Shown: positions 1-10,070, counted from the stretch's first letter. The stretch: 64,000 nt of DNA from Candidatus Puniceispirillum sp. (GCA_016778895.1 JADHOR010000003.1:62001-126000), one strand, 5' to 3'. Numbers and translations: made by a program. The notes: generated by a model from the letters alone, not told the origin.

Positions 1-173
1 CGATGGTGCCGGCGGCTCGGGTGATTGTTCAGGTGCGTAAAGGCATTAATGGCCCGGGTGCAATTTTACCCGGCCTTGTGCTGCATAATGATGATGGCAG
101 CTTTACTGAAACGGCGAGCCGGATTATGAATGGTGATGGTCTCTATATTACGCATCCGGCGCGCAAAGCCTAG
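1..173 (+). CDS. TrmN6-like tRNA (adenine-N6) methyltransferase, C-terminal end only
   Basis: The window opens inside a gene whose frame is open from base 3 and stops at TAG 171-173, leaving about 56 residues. The segment PGLVLHNDDGSFT is the typical end of the small-domain SAM methyltransferases of the TrmN6/YfiC type, which methylate A37 of tRNA1(Val). The SAM-binding and NPPY catalytic motifs would lie upstream of the window, so function rests on the tail and on context: this family often sits just before an S49 peptidase and glyQ in alphaproteobacteria. An ATG at 3-5 is in frame but is very unlikely to be the real start. Confidence 0.6.
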   Translation, partial: MVPAARVIVQVRKGINGPGAILPGLVLHNDDGSFTETASRIMNGDGLYITHPARKA

Positions 174-222
174 ATATCTAACGCTGAAATTTTTAAGGCT
201 AGAACCAATAAAGGGAATTTGA

Positions 223-1059
223 GTGAAAATGGGGCTGTTCTCCAAATTAATGTTCTGGCGCCGGCACAAGCCGATCGTGCCGGTGGTGCGTTTGACGGGT
301 GTGATTGCCCAATCGGGCAGCCTTGGGCGGCGTGGATTATCGCTTGAGTCGATTGAGCCGCAACTGAAAAAGGCCTTTTCGGTCAAACGGGCCAAGGCGG
401 TTGCACTCATTATCAACTCGCCGGGTGGATCGCCGGTGCAATCATCATTGATCGGCCAGCGTATCCGCGATCTTGCCAGTCGTGCTGATGTGCCGGTTCT
501 GGCTTTTTGCGAGGATGTGGCAGCCAGCGGCGGCTATTGGCTGGCCGCATCAGCCGATGAGATTTTCGCCAATCCTGCGTCGGTGATCGGCTCGATCGGG
601 GTGATCTCGGCCGGTTTTGGGTTTGACAAGGCGATCGCCAAGCTGGGCATTGACCGGCGCGTCTACACAGCTGGTGAAGCGAAAATGACGCTTGACCCGT
701 TTCAGGCAGAACGTGATGAAGAGGTGGATCGGCTAAAGGTGCTTCAGGCTGATATTCATCAGCAATTTATCACTCATGTTCAAACAAGACGTGGCTCGCG
801 GCTGAAGGGCGTGCATGATGACCTTTTCAGCGGTGCGTTTTGGACGGGGCAGCGTGCGCTTGATCTTGGGCTGATTGATGGGATTGGCGAATGTCGGCAA
901 ACCCTGTTGCAGCGATTTGGCGAGGATACCGAGATAATGCAAATCGGGCCAAAGCGCAGTTTTCTGTCGCTTGGCTTGCCCGGGATGAGCAGTCATCTGG
1001 TGCAGGAAACCGCAGGTCTGGCGGTTGAACGTGCCTATTTTTCGCGTTTCGGGCTGTAA
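223..1059 (+). CDS. S49 family serine peptidase (SppA/SohB-like)
   Basis: A 278-residue single-domain member of peptidase family S49, which cleaves signal peptides and membrane-protein fragments at the inner membrane. The Ser/Lys dyad is visible: Ser102 in AASGGYW and Lys154 in AGEAKMTLDPF, 52 residues apart as in the short SppA enzymes, followed by the conserved GSIGV stretch near 123-127. There is no obvious N-terminal membrane anchor; the start is basic and weakly hydrophobic. The chosen start is GTG 223, with AAAGGG at 210-215 as ribosome binding site; ATG 229 is an alternative. It lies 49 bases after the methyltransferase and is probably cotranscribed with it. Confidence 0.88.
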   Translation: MKMGLFSKLMFWRRHKPIVPVVRLTGVIAQSGSLGRRGLSLESIEPQLKKAFSVKRAKAVALIINSPGGSPVQSSLIGQRIRDLASRADVPVLAFCEDVAASGGYWLAASADEIFANPASVIGSIGVISAGFGFDKAIAKLGIDRRVYTAGEAKMTLDPFQAERDEEVDRLKVLQADIHQQFITHVQTRRGSRLKGVHDDLFSGAFWTGQRALDLGLIDGIGECRQTLLQRFGEDTEIMQIGPKRSFLSLGLPGMSSHLVQETAGLAVERAYFSRFGL

Positions 1060-1176
1060 AAATGCGCGGGCTTGTGCAAGGGTTATAGGCCTGTCGATGA
1101 TCGAGGGCGCCTAGCGCTTTTCTTGAGTGCTTTTTTGCTGAAACCAATCATCTCAATGATGAAGGATTTTTGAACG

Positions 1177-1419
1177 ATGGTTCTCTCACTCCCGAAACTG
1201 CTTGGTCTTTTTGCCGCGATCTGGCTGGTCTGGACGGCATTTCGTTTTTTTGAGGCGCGTCAGAAAAACATCGCCAATCAGGCGGCAGATAAAAATCAGG
1301 ATACGGGCGGATCAGCAAAACAGAACAATGATGGCGCATCGGTCGATTTGCAGGAATGCACGGTTTGCGTGGCATGGGTCAGCGGCGAGACTTGCGATCG
1401 GGAAAACTGTCCTTATTAG
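1177..1419 (+). CDS. Small membrane protein with a C-terminal Cys4 motif, unknown function
   Basis: An 80-residue protein with one N-terminal hydrophobic segment (about residues 7-22), a polar Gln/Asn/Asp-rich middle, and four cysteines at the end (Cys61, Cys64, Cys73, Cys78 in ECTVC...ETCDRENCPY) that look like a small zinc ribbon. Orientation would place the cysteines on one face of the inner membrane. Short proteins of this build occur between the S49 peptidase and glyQ in other alphaproteobacteria (recalled, not searched). No function can be assigned. It stands 117 bases after the peptidase gene and 75 before glyQ; an overlapping frame at 1202-1459 is judged a shadow because it lacks this organised layout. 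Confidence 0.7.
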   Translation: MVLSLPKLLGLFAAIWLVWTAFRFFEARQKNIANQAADKNQDTGGSAKQNNDGASVDLQECTVCVAWVSGETCDRENCPY

Positions 1420-1494
1420 CGGCAGCGATGGCTTGCCTTTTGGTGCGGTTTCCGGCTAATTTCGGCGCATCTTTTGCAATGGGATGCGTGACGG

Positions 1495-2409
1495 ATGCCA
1501 ACATCACCAAGTGACGAAATTCGAACTGATTTCCAGTCGATTATTTTGAATCTTCAACGCCATTGGGCGCAGCAGGGCGCGGTTGTTCTGCAGCCCTATG
1601 ATATGGAGGTTGGGGCTGGCACATTTCACCCGGCAACGACCTTGCGCGCCTTGGGTCCGGACGAGGTTTGGCGCGCTGCCTATGTGCAGCCATCGCGCCG
1701 TCCATCTGATGGTCGCTATGGTGAAAATCCGAACCGTATGCAGCATTTTTACCAGTTTCAGGTGATCTTCAAGCCGTCGCCCGCAGACTCGCAGGCCCTG
1801 TATCTGGACTCGCTAAAGGCTATTGGGCTTGATCCCGCGAAACATGATATCCGGTTTGTCGAGGATGACTGGGAGTCGCCGACGCTTGGCGCTTGGGGGC
1901 TTGGCTGGGAGGTCTGGTGCGATGGGATGGAAATCTCGCAATTCACCTATTTTCAGCAGGTTGGCGGCATTGAATGCAATCCGGTACCGCTTGAGCTGAC
2001 CTACGGGCTGGAACGATTGGCGATGTATATTCAAGGTGTGGAAAATGTCTATGACCTTGACTGGGACGGTGTGTCAGCCGAAGACGGCGGGAAAACCTAT
2101 GGCGATATTTTTAAACGCGCCGAGGTTGAATTTTCCGGTTGGAACTTTGAGCAGGCCGATACTGATATGCTGCTTGGCCACTTCCGCGATGCCGAGGCCG
2201 AATGTGGCCGCCTGCTTGCTCTGGAAACGCCATTGGCGTTGCCGGCTTATGATCAATGTATGAAAGCTAGCCATCTGTTTAATATGCTGGATGCGCGCGG
2301 GGTAATTTCGGTTACCGAACGCGCCGCCTATATTGGGCGTGTGCGCAGCCTCGCCAAGGGATGCTGTGAAGCATGGATGGGACTAGCGGAGAGTTCGACG
2401 AATGGCTGA
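1495..2409 (+). CDS. glyQ: Glycine-tRNA ligase alpha subunit
   Basis: 304 residues, essentially the length of the E. coli alpha subunit (303). It is the class II catalytic subunit of the alpha2beta2 glycyl-tRNA synthetase that makes Gly-tRNA(Gly) in the cytoplasm. The sequence has the family-typical N-terminal [16 protein letters not shown] and the segment [19 protein letters not shown] (motif 2 region), then [13 protein letters not shown]. The last eight bases overlap glyS (start 2402), which suggests coupled translation of the two subunits. Start ATG 1495. Confidence 0.97.
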   Translation: MPTSPSDEIRTDFQSIILNLQRHWAQQGAVVLQPYDMEVGAGTFHPATTLRALGPDEVWRAAYVQPSRRPSDGRYGENPNRMQHFYQFQVIFKPSPADSQALYLDSLKAIGLDPAKHDIRFVEDDWESPTLGAWGLGWEVWCDGMEISQFTYFQQVGGIECNPVPLELTYGLERLAMYIQGVENVYDLDWDGVSAEDGGKTYGDIFKRAEVEFSGWNFEQADTDMLLGHFRDAEAECGRLLALETPLALPAYDQCMKASHLFNMLDARGVISVTERAAYIGRVRSLAKGCCEAWMGLAESSTNG

Positions 2410-4471
2410 TCTGGTAATCGAACTGGTTTCGGAAGAAATTCCTGCCCGCATGCAGGCCGCGGCTGGCCGTGATCTGGCGCGTCTTGTTCAGGCGGCGCTA
2501 ACAACGCTTGGCGTCTGGGGTGAAAACAGCACCGCAACCGGCCTTTGTGCGCCGCGTCATCTGCTGGCTTATGTCACAGATATCACCGCATCGCAGCCTG
2601 ACCGGGTGGTCGAAAAACGTGGCCCGCGTGTTGATGCACCAGAGGCGGCAATCAATGGCTTTTTAAGCTCGGCCGGCCTAACCCGTTATGAACTGGTGGA
2701 AGAGGACACGCCGAAGGGCCGATTCTTCTTTGCCCGCAGCGAAATAGCTGGCGTGAACACGGCCCAGTTGCTGGCGCCGGTTATAACCGACATTTTAACC
2801 CATTTCCCATGGCCAAAGAGCCAGCGCTGGGGCGCGGCTAAGTTTCGCTGGGTACGGCCGTTGCACCGGATCAATGTCTTGTTTGACGGCAAGCCAATTG
2901 GCGGCACGCTTGATCTTGGTGGCGGCAGTGCTATCCAATTTGGTGCGACAAGCTGTGGTCATTATTTTGAGGTGCCCGCTGATATCGACCTTATTGGCGT
3001 CCGCAGCCTTGATGATGTGAAGGCCCGCTTACGCGCCGGCTATGTGATGCTTGACCAGGACGAACGGCACGCCGCGATTATCGACGGGGCAAAAGCTCTG
3101 GCAGAAACATATTCCTGTCATATAAATGAGGCTCAGCTTGGCAGTTACCTTCACGATATCTCCGGTCTGGTCGAATGGCCGACGCCGTTGCTGGGCAAGA
3201 TTGAAGATCGCTTTATGCTGTTGCCGCCAGAATTGTTGCAAACCACCATTGCCACGCATCAGAAATACATCACCCTCAGTGATGCTAATGGCGCGTTCTC
3301 GCCCTATTTTATCCTGCTGTCAAACCGGCTTGCTGAGGCTGCACGTGATCAGGTAATCGTGGCAGGTAATCAGCGCGTGCTGCGGGCACGCCTTGCCGAT
3401 GCCGAATTCTTCTGGCAACAGGATCAGACCCGACCGCTCGATAGCTATTTGCCATCGCTTGGCGAGGTCACCTTCTATGAAGGGCTTGGCTCAATCCTTG
3501 ATAAAGCAAACCGTATGGAGGGTTTTGCTAGCGCGATTGCACAGCATATGCCGGCAGTTGATATTGCGGCATCGGTGCGGGCTGCCCGGCTTGCCAAAGC
3601 TGATCTGGTCACCGGCATGGTTGGTGAATTTCCCGAGTTACAAGGTATCATGGGTGGGTATTATGCGGCCGCAGGTGGCGAGGATACGGCGGTCTGTGCC
3701 GCCATTACCGCGCATTACCGGCCGCAAGGCCCAGCCGATGATCTGCCCCCAACGCCTGAGGCTATGGTGGTTGCGCTTGCGGATAAAATTGATACGCTTG
3801 TCGGGTTTTTTGGCATTGGAGCCAAGCCAACCGGATCGAAAGACCCGTTCGCACTGCGCCGTGCGGCCTTGGGCGTTATCCGTATTATTGTTGATGCGAA
3901 GTTAACCATTCCGCTTGGCAAGATCCTTGATGAGGCTGCCAAGGGATATGGTTTTGCTGCGGTTGATGCTGATCTGTTACCCTTTATTCGTGACCGGCTT
4001 CGCGGCTATCTTCGTGATCAGAATATGCGGCATGATGTTGTGGCGGCGGCGCTGGCCGGTGATGATGGTGATGATGTCTGTCTGATGGCGGCCCGTGCGG
4101 TGGCGCTGGCTGGGTTTCTTGAGGCGGCGGATGGCAGTGGATTAATGGCGGGCTGGCGGCGGGTCAGCAGTATTCTTGCTGCCGAAGAGAAAAAGGCTAA
4201 AACGTCTTTTGCGGCGGCGTGTGATCCGGCATTATTCACCCCGATTGAGAAAGACCTTTTCGTCCCATTATCGACAATGCCGGCGAATGCAGGCACTATC
4301 GACGCGCAGCTTGCCGCGCTTGGTGCGTTGCGTTCCCCCATCGATGTGTTTTTTGATAAGATTGTCGTGAATGATGATGATCCGGCGATCCGGCTAAACA
4401 GGCTTGGATTGTTGGCAATGATCCGTGAGAAGATGCTATCCGTGGCTGATTTCACGAAAATAGAGGGCTGA
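2402..4471 (+). CDS. glyS: Glycine-tRNA ligase beta subunit
   Basis: 689 residues, the usual length of the bacterial beta subunit, which carries the tRNA-recognition and anticodon-binding parts of heterotetrameric GlyRS. The N-terminus [17 protein letters not shown] and the block [19 protein letters not shown] are characteristic; an HD-like helical region follows ([19 protein letters not shown]) and a DALR-type anticodon-binding domain ends the protein. It starts at ATG 2402 inside the end of glyQ. ppdK follows 8 bases later, so glyQ-glyS-ppdK probably form one transcription unit. Confidence 0.97.
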   Translation: MADLVIELVSEEIPARMQAAAGRDLARLVQAALTTLGVWGENSTATGLCAPRHLLAYVTDITASQPDRVVEKRGPRVDAPEAAINGFLSSAGLTRYELVEEDTPKGRFFFARSEIAGVNTAQLLAPVITDILTHFPWPKSQRWGAAKFRWVRPLHRINVLFDGKPIGGTLDLGGGSAIQFGATSCGHYFEVPADIDLIGVRSLDDVKARLRAGYVMLDQDERHAAIIDGAKALAETYSCHINEAQLGSYLHDISGLVEWPTPLLGKIEDRFMLLPPELLQTTIATHQKYITLSDANGAFSPYFILLSNRLAEAARDQVIVAGNQRVLRARLADAEFFWQQDQTRPLDSYLPSLGEVTFYEGLGSILDKANRMEGFASAIAQHMPAVDIAASVRAARLAKADLVTGMVGEFPELQGIMGGYYAAAGGEDTAVCAAITAHYRPQGPADDLPPTPEAMVVALADKIDTLVGFFGIGAKPTGSKDPFALRRAALGVIRIIVDAKLTIPLGKILDEAAKGYGFAAVDADLLPFIRDRLRGYLRDQNMRHDVVAAALAGDDGDDVCLMAARAVALAGFLEAADGSGLMAGWRRVSSILAAEEKKAKTSFAAACDPALFTPIEKDLFVPLSTMPANAGTIDAQLAALGALRSPIDVFFDKIVVNDDDPAIRLNRLGLLAMIREKMLSVADFTKIEG

Positions 4472-4479
4472 TTAAAGAC

Positions 4480-7149
4480 ATGACAAAATGGGTTTATAGT
4501 TTTGGCAAAACCGGCACTGATGGTGATGCGTCATTTCGTAATTTGCTGGGCGGTAAGGGTGCCAATCTGGCCGAGATGAGCTCTATTGGCTTGCCGGTTC
4601 CGCCCGGATTCACCATCAGCACCGAAGTTTGCGCCCATTTTTATGACCATGATAAAACCTACCCCGATACGGTAGACGCCGAGGTGCGCAGCGCGATTGC
4701 GAAAATCGAAACAGAAACCGGTACCCGCTTTGCCGATCCGGCGAACCCGTTGCTTGTTTCGGTGCGCTCGGGTGCGCGCGCATCAATGCCCGGCATGATG
4801 GATACGGTGCTTAATCTCGGGCTGAATGATGCCACCGCCGAAGGGTTGGCAACCCGGGCTGATGATGCGCGTTTTGCCTATGACAGCTATCGCCGGTTTA
4901 TCCAGATGTATAGTGATGTCGTGCTTGAGGTTGATCACGGGCTGTTTGAGGACGCGCTTGAAGATATGAAGCTACAGCGCGGTATTTTTGAAGATACCGA
5001 ACTTAGCGGCGATGACCTTAAAACGCTGGTCGCAAGCTACAAGGATATTGTTCTGGACGAGGCGGGTATTGCCTTTCCGCAAGACCCTTGGGAACAGCTT
5101 TGGGGCGCTGTTGGGGCCGTTTTTACCAGCTGGATGAACGCCCGTGCGGTGACGTATCGCCGGTTGAACAATATTCCGGCCGCGTGGGGAACCGCGGTGA
5201 ATGTTCAGGCGATGGTGTTTGGCAATATGGGTGAAGATTGTGTGACCGGCGTTGCCTTCACGCGTGACCCGTCAACCGGTGAAAACAGCTTTTATGGCGA
5301 ATTCCTGATCAATGCGCAGGGCGAAGATGTGGTGGCAGGTATCCGCACGCCATTGCCGCTTACCGCGGCGGCGCGCCAGATTGCGGGCGGCGATGCGCCG
5401 TCAATGCAAGAAACAATGCCCGAAGTGTTTGCCCAGCTTGATGCCGTTCGCAAAACGCTTGAAGCGCATTACCGAGATATGCAGGATCTCGAATTTACCG
5501 TGCAGCAGAACGTGCTTTATATGCTGCAAACGCGCAGCGGCAAACGCACTGCCGAGGCCGCGCTGAGGATGGCTGTTGAGATGGCTGATGAAGGGCTGAT
5601 CACCCGTGATGAGGCGTTATGCCGGGTCGATCCGAATGCGCTTGATCAACTGCTTCACCCGACGCTTGATCCTGCTGCTGAAAAAACCATATTGGCACGC
5701 GGCCTGCCGGCCTCACCCGGGGCTGCTTGTGGAAAGATTGTGTTGAACGCTGACCGTGCCGAGGAACTGGCGGCCGGCGGTGATGATGTGATTCTGGTGC
5801 GTCTTGAAACCAGCCCTGAGGATATTCACGGGATGCACGCCGCCGTTGGTATTTTGACGGCGCGCGGCGGGATGACCAGCCATGCGGCGGTGGTGGCACG
5901 TGGCATGGGGCGGGCGTGTGTTTCGGGTGCCAGTGATGTGCGCTTTGACGAGGTTAGCGGCAAGGTCTTTATCGCTGATCATGTGTTGGTCGAGGGCGAT
6001 ATCATCACCATTGATGGCACTAGCGGCGAGGTTTATGCAGGCAAGGTTGATACAATTCAGCCAAAAATGTCTGGGGCGTTTGCCACTGTTATGGGCTGGG
6101 CTGATGACGTGCGCCGCATGGAAGTGCGCACGAATGCCGAAACCCCGACTGAGGCGCGTGTTGCGCTTGATTTTGGTGCACAGGGCATCGGTCTTTGCCG
6201 CACCGAACACATGTTTTTTGACGCTGACCGGATTATTGCGATGCGCCAGATGATTATGGCCGCTGATACAGCAGGCCGCGAAATAGCACTTGCCAAGCTA
6301 TTGCCGATGCAGCGTCGTGATTTTGAGGAATTATTCACGATCATGGCGGGTTTGCCGGTAACAATAAGGCTGCTTGATCCGCCGTTACATGAGTTTCTGC
6401 CACATTCCGCCGATGAATTGGCCGAAGTTGCGGCGGCGGCAGGGGTGACGATTGAAACGGCACGCCAGCGCGCAGTTAAACTGGCTGAAACAAATCCGAT
6501 GCTTGGCCACCGTGGTTGTCGGCTAGCAGTCACCTATCCAGAAATTTGCCGAATGCAGGCAACGGCAATTTTTGAGGCAGCCTGTGCGGTTGCTCAGAAA
6601 ACTGGCCACGCGCCAATCCCTGAAATTATGGTGCCGCTGGCTGCAACGGCCAAGGAAATCGCGCTTTGTAAGGCGGAAATTGATACAGCTGCAGCGGCGG
6701 TTATGGCGGCAACAGGCATCACCATATTGTATCTTGTTGGAACCATGGTTGAATTGCCACGCGCGTCAATCTGTGCCGCTGATTTGGCCGTTGAGGCGGA
6801 ATTCTTTTCCTTTGGCACAAATGACCTGACGCAAACCTCGCTTGGTATCAGCCGTGATGATGCTAGCTCGTTCCTGCATGACTATGCCGATAAAGATATT
6901 TATCCAGTTGATCCGTTTGTATCGATCGATCTTGAGGGGGTTGGCACGCTTGTCGAAATGGGTGTCGAGCGTGGCCGGATAACGCGGCCCGATATCAAGT
7001 TGGGGATCTGCGGTGAACATGGCGGTGATGCCGATTCAATATTATTCTTTGAAAAGGTTGGTCTTGATTATGTGTCCTGCTCGCCTTACCGGGTGCCGGC
7101 GGCACGCCTTGCCGCGGCGCAGGCAACAATCAAATTACGGCCTAGCTGA
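4480..7149 (+). CDS. ppdK: Pyruvate, phosphate dikinase
   Basis: 889 residues, full length for PPDK, which interconverts ATP + phosphate + pyruvate with AMP + PPi + PEP. The N-terminal half is the ATP-grasp domain (MVFGNMGEDCVTGVAFTRDP), the swivelling phosphohistidine domain has His468 in GGMTSHAAVVARGMG, and the C-terminal PEP/pyruvate barrel has LCRTEHMFF and the catalytic Cys844 in GICGEHGG. The enzyme is reversible; in heterotrophic alphaproteobacteria it can serve either PPi-linked glycolysis or PEP formation. It follows glyS by 8 bases, a common alphaproteobacterial adjacency. The gene ends just before a 14-bp tandem array and a terminator hairpin. Confidence 0.97.
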   Translation: MTKWVYSFGKTGTDGDASFRNLLGGKGANLAEMSSIGLPVPPGFTISTEVCAHFYDHDKTYPDTVDAEVRSAIAKIETETGTRFADPANPLLVSVRSGARASMPGMMDTVLNLGLNDATAEGLATRADDARFAYDSYRRFIQMYSDVVLEVDHGLFEDALEDMKLQRGIFEDTELSGDDLKTLVASYKDIVLDEAGIAFPQDPWEQLWGAVGAVFTSWMNARAVTYRRLNNIPAAWGTAVNVQAMVFGNMGEDCVTGVAFTRDPSTGENSFYGEFLINAQGEDVVAGIRTPLPLTAAARQIAGGDAPSMQETMPEVFAQLDAVRKTLEAHYRDMQDLEFTVQQNVLYMLQTRSGKRTAEAALRMAVEMADEGLITRDEALCRVDPNALDQLLHPTLDPAAEKTILARGLPASPGAACGKIVLNADRAEELAAGGDDVILVRLETSPEDIHGMHAAVGILTARGGMTSHAAVVARGMGRACVSGASDVRFDEVSGKVFIADHVLVEGDIITIDGTSGEVYAGKVDTIQPKMSGAFATVMGWADDVRRMEVRTNAETPTEARVALDFGAQGIGLCRTEHMFFDADRIIAMRQMIMAADTAGREIALAKLLPMQRRDFEELFTIMAGLPVTIRLLDPPLHEFLPHSADELAEVAAAAGVTIETARQRAVKLAETNPMLGHRGCRLAVTYPEICRMQATAIFEAACAVAQKTGHAPIPEIMVPLAATAKEIALCKAEIDTAAAAVMAATGITILYLVGTMVELPRASICAADLAVEAEFFSFGTNDLTQTSLGISRDDASSFLHDYADKDIYPVDPFVSIDLEGVGTLVEMGVERGRITRPDIKLGICGEHGGDADSILFFEKVGLDYVSCSPYRVPAARLAAAQATIKLRPS

Positions 7150-7154
7150 ACCTT

Positions 7155-7210
7155 CATAGCTGGCCCCTTATAATTGACTCCTAATAATTGGCCCCTCATA
7201 GTTGACGTGG
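7155..7210. repeat. Four imperfect 14-bp tandem units after ppdK
   Basis: The units start at 7155, 7169, 7183 and 7197. The first three share the pattern YATARYTGRCYCCT apart from one or two bases; the fourth (catagttgacgtgg) has decayed at its 3' end. The array begins 5 bases after the ppdK stop and lies upstream of the terminator hairpin at 7236. No hairpin potential of its own was seen. Confidence 0.6.
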
Positions 7211-7235
7211 CATGACTAATAGATTCGCTCATGAA

Positions 7236-7260
7236 AAAAGCCAGCGATAAGCTGGCTTTT
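7236..7260. terminator. Bidirectional intrinsic terminator between ppdK and rpmE
   Basis: A 10-bp stem (AAAAGCCAGC / GCTGGCTTTT) with a GATAA loop. Read on the minus strand it is followed by a run of six T (rpmE); on the plus strand it ends in four T (ppdK). It lies between the convergent genes ppdK (+) and rpmE (-). Confidence 0.75.
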
Positions 7261-7302
7261 GTCGCACTGCAAGATTGCTCCTGCGTTATCTTGGCCTCGG
7301 TC

Positions 7303-7524
7303 TTATTTGATGCCGAGTCCACCGAAACGCTTGTTAAAGCGAGCCACCTGGCCGCCAGAATCAAGGATACGGTGCTGACCAGTCCATGCTGGGTGTGTCT
7401 TTGGGTCAATGTCGAGTTTCAACACATCGCCGGGCTTGCCCCAGGTTGAGCGCGTCGTATGTTCGCTGCCATCGGTCATTACAACGGTGATTTCGTGGTA
7501 ATCTGGGTGAATATCTTTTTTCAT
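7303..7524 (-). CDS. rpmE: Large ribosomal subunit protein bL31
   Basis: 73 residues starting [19 protein letters not shown] and ending [12 protein letters not shown], the signature of bL31 at the 50S-30S bridge region. The four cysteines that bind zinc in E. coli L31 are absent, so this is the zinc-free (C-minus) form, as is usual in alphaproteobacteria. ATG at 7524 is preceded by GGAG at a good distance. The gene is monocistronic, bounded by the terminator at 7236-7260, and divergent from the ABC transporter. Confidence 0.95.
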   Translation of the reverse strand: MKKDIHPDYHEITVVMTDGSEHTTRSTWGKPGDVLKLDIDPKTHPAWTGQHRILDSGGQVARFNKRFGGLGIK

Positions 7525-7613
7525 GCCGGTCTCCGGTTTTACACTTTACTGCTTGTCTTTAATGCTTGATTTGCCATGCGGCAGAATGATCCTCGCCAAC
7601 AAACAGCGCTGGT

Positions 7614-7642
7614 GGTATATCCCCTGTAGCGACGAGAAGCAA
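7614..7642 (-). promoter_or_regulatory. Candidate sigma70-type promoter for rpmE
   Basis: On the minus strand TTGCTT (7642-7637), a 17-bp spacer, then TATACC (7619-7614), giving a leader of about 85 bases before the rpmE ATG. It was found by eye only. Confidence 0.35.
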
Positions 7643-7703
7643 GCCCTTCCGGTCTAAAAATAGATCGCTGATGGGCTGATCGATGAAAAGTTGGGGTTAG
7701 AAC

Positions 7704-9524
7704 ATGACAACAGGGCAAAAAAGTGATCAGGGAGCAGTATTTAACCATGATCAGGCAGTAGCGCCGGCCCGCAGCTACAGCAGTCGCCAATTATTGGCGG
7801 TGTTCTGGCCCTATCTATTACCGCATCGTTTCCGAATCGCGTTGGCGATTCTGGCCTTGACGATGGTTGCTGGCGCCTTGTTGGGCATGGGGCGCGGGCT
7901 TGCTTATCTTGTTGATGAGGGTCTTGGTAAACGCGATCCGGCCTTGCTGGATCGGGCGGTCTTGGCGACGGCGATGATTGCCGTCGTGCTGGCCTTTGGG
8001 AGTTATCTTCGGACCAGCATGGTGAATAAGATTGGCGAGATGGTTTTGGCTGATATCCGCCGCGCCATCTTTGGTCATGCGATTACGCTGTCGGCGGGTT
8101 GGTTTGAAAATGCCCGAACCGGTGATTTGCTATCACGAATTACAACCGATACGAGCATTGTGCAAACAGTGATGACCTCGACGCTGTCGATGGCGGCGCG
8201 TAATTTCCTGCTGTTAATCGGCGGCTTGGTAATGGTGGTTCTGTCCAGCCCGAAAATGTCGCTTGTTGTTTTGGTGGTGGTGCCGTTGGTGGTGGTGCCC
8301 CTGATTTTCATGGGGCGACGGCTGCGCACTGCATCAAGGCTTGCACAAGACCGGCTTGCCGATGTTGGGGTTGAGGCCGAGGAAACGGTCAGCGCAATCC
8401 GTACGGTTCAGGCCTTTGGCCGCGAACAGTTCGTGAAAGGTAATTTTGAACGGGCGGTTGATCTATCACTGACGGCGGGTCTTGCCAGAGTGCGGCTTCG
8501 CGGTTTGCTGAGTGGCATTGTTATTTTCCTGGTGTTTAGCGGCATTGGCGTCATTTTGTGGATTGGCGGGCAGGATCTGATGGCTGGACGGATCAGCGCT
8601 GGTGATCTGTCTTCCTTTATTTTCTATGCTTTTCTGGTCGCAAGCTCGACCGGCTTTCTCTCCGAGCTTGCTGGTGACCTGCAGCGCGCCGCCGGAGCGG
8701 CCGAACGGATTGCCCAATTGCTGGATACCGAGGCTAGGCTGCCTGAGCCAGCGTGGCCGCAACCGATAGATCTTGCTAGGGAGACGGCGTGTGAGTTTGC
8801 GGTGGTGCATTTTGCTTATCCGGCGGCACTGAACCGGCCCGCAATCAGCGATGTTAGCTTTACCATCAAGGCGGGTGAGCGGGTCGCGATTGTCGGGCCA
8901 AGCGGGGCTGGAAAATCGACCATTTTCCATCTGCTCTTGCGGTTTTATGATCCGCTTGGCGGTGCGGTCCGGCTGGGTGGCGTTGATCTTCGTGATTTGT
9001 CGCTCGCCGATCTTCGCATGCACATCGGTTTAGTTCCGCAAGAATCGACACTTTTTTCTGCATCGATTCGTGACAATATCGCCTTTGGCCAGCCGGCTGC
9101 TGGTGATGCCGCCATTATCGCGGCGGCAAAACAGGCACAGGCGCATGATTTCATCATGACGATTGATGGCGGTTACGATGCGTTTGTTGGCGAAAAAGGT
9201 GTGCGGCTATCAGGTGGGCAGCGTCAGCGTATTGCCATTGCGCGGGCAATTTTGCGCAACCCGCGTCTGCTGCTGCTAGATGAGGCGACAAGCGCGCTTG
9301 ATGCGCAATCTGAGGCGGCGGTCCAACACGCCGTGGAAAATCTGATGACTGACCGCACGAGCTTGGTGATTGCGCACCGGCTGGCGACTGTGGTGCGCGC
9401 CGATAAGATTTTGCTGATGGATCGGGGCAGGCTGATTGCCGAGGGTAACCATGAAACGCTGATGGGTGAGTCGGCGCTCTACCGAACTCTTGCCGAATTG
9501 CAATTTTCTATTCCAAAGGTCTGA
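7704..9524 (+). CDS. ABC exporter, fused transmembrane and ATPase domains (MsbA-like)
   Basis: 606 residues in the half-transporter layout: an N-terminal domain with about six membrane helices (residues 30-330) followed by an ATPase domain. Walker A is GPSGAGKS at 398-405, the ABC signature LSGGQRQR begins at 502, and Walker B LLLLDEATSALD sits near 525. The family forms homodimers in the inner membrane that export lipids or drugs; the substrate cannot be read from sequence. The next-door rpmE is a frequent neighbour in alphaproteobacteria. GGGG about 8 bases before ATG 7704 serves as binding site. It has no partner gene downstream. Confidence 0.9.
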   Translation: MTTGQKSDQGAVFNHDQAVAPARSYSSRQLLAVFWPYLLPHRFRIALAILALTMVAGALLGMGRGLAYLVDEGLGKRDPALLDRAVLATAMIAVVLAFGSYLRTSMVNKIGEMVLADIRRAIFGHAITLSAGWFENARTGDLLSRITTDTSIVQTVMTSTLSMAARNFLLLIGGLVMVVLSSPKMSLVVLVVVPLVVVPLIFMGRRLRTASRLAQDRLADVGVEAEETVSAIRTVQAFGREQFVKGNFERAVDLSLTAGLARVRLRGLLSGIVIFLVFSGIGVILWIGGQDLMAGRISAGDLSSFIFYAFLVASSTGFLSELAGDLQRAAGAAERIAQLLDTEARLPEPAWPQPIDLARETACEFAVVHFAYPAALNRPAISDVSFTIKAGERVAIVGPSGAGKSTIFHLLLRFYDPLGGAVRLGGVDLRDLSLADLRMHIGLVPQESTLFSASIRDNIAFGQPAAGDAAIIAAAKQAQAHDFIMTIDGGYDAFVGEKGVRLSGGQRQRIAIARAILRNPRLLLLDEATSALDAQSEAAVQHAVENLMTDRTSLVIAHRLATVVRADKILLMDRGRLIAEGNHETLMGESALYRTLAELQFSIPKV

Positions 9525-9542
9525 TAAAAGCGGAGCTATACG

Positions 9543-10036
9543 TTACCGCGGTTCAAAGTGCCTAATCATACGCGCATTGTCGCTATCTTTCTGGGCGGTG
9601 AAATGCCCGCTGACCATTGCTTCTATCGAGGTTTGAAAGCCGCCTTTCACTGTGCCCGCCCATTCTTGCCCGGCATCTTTATTCAACCGCAGCCAGATTT
9701 GCGCTTCATCATCTTCAAAGCTGTTAATCTCGTTGCTAATTTAAAATTGACGTTCCCCCAAAGGCTATGCCGTTGGCTGTTTTCAGGGTTGATCTCACGG
9801 ATTTGAGCGGTTTGAGCATTGAAGTCTATGTCGACCAAGCCGCTACCCGAAAAGTGCGCTATTTGCCGATGGTCAAGGCAGTGGCAAAGCACGCTAAGCT
9901 CAATTACGTGGGATAGGCTGGCGGTTATCGGTTTGGTAAATTTTAGTGTCGGCATAATTGTTTGTAGATCATAATAGCCGGGTGCTGACAGACTTCTGTA
10001 ATTGTGCGGAAGTTTGATAACGTGATCAAATTTCAA
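9543..10036 (-). pseudogene. Small frame-disrupted ORF, family not recognised
   Basis: Reading on the minus strand, one frame runs from 10036 to about 9745 with a protein-like end (GSGLVDIDFNAQTAQIREIN), then loses sense; the neighbouring frame is open from 9740 to TAA 9543 and reads naturally (FEDDEAQIWLRLNKDAGQEW ... GHFTAQKDSDNARMIRHFEPR), but has an in-frame stop just upstream and no start codon. One extra base in the T3/A4 run at 9740-9746 joins them into one protein. The upstream half (10036-9900) looks less convincing, so a second lesion or a different start is possible. The gene would be third after the MotA-like and OmpA-like genes. The joined sequence only faintly recalls beta-barrel lipoproteins, too weakly to name. 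Confidence 0.4.
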
Positions 10037-10070
10037 CCGACTTGGCGCGAGGAAAAACGGCAGGGCTGGA

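Noticed and set aside
9740-9746. Programmed -1 frameshift to express the disrupted gene
   Set aside because: The codons at the site (AAT TTT AAA) do not make a slippery heptamer; shifting back would place UAA in the A site.
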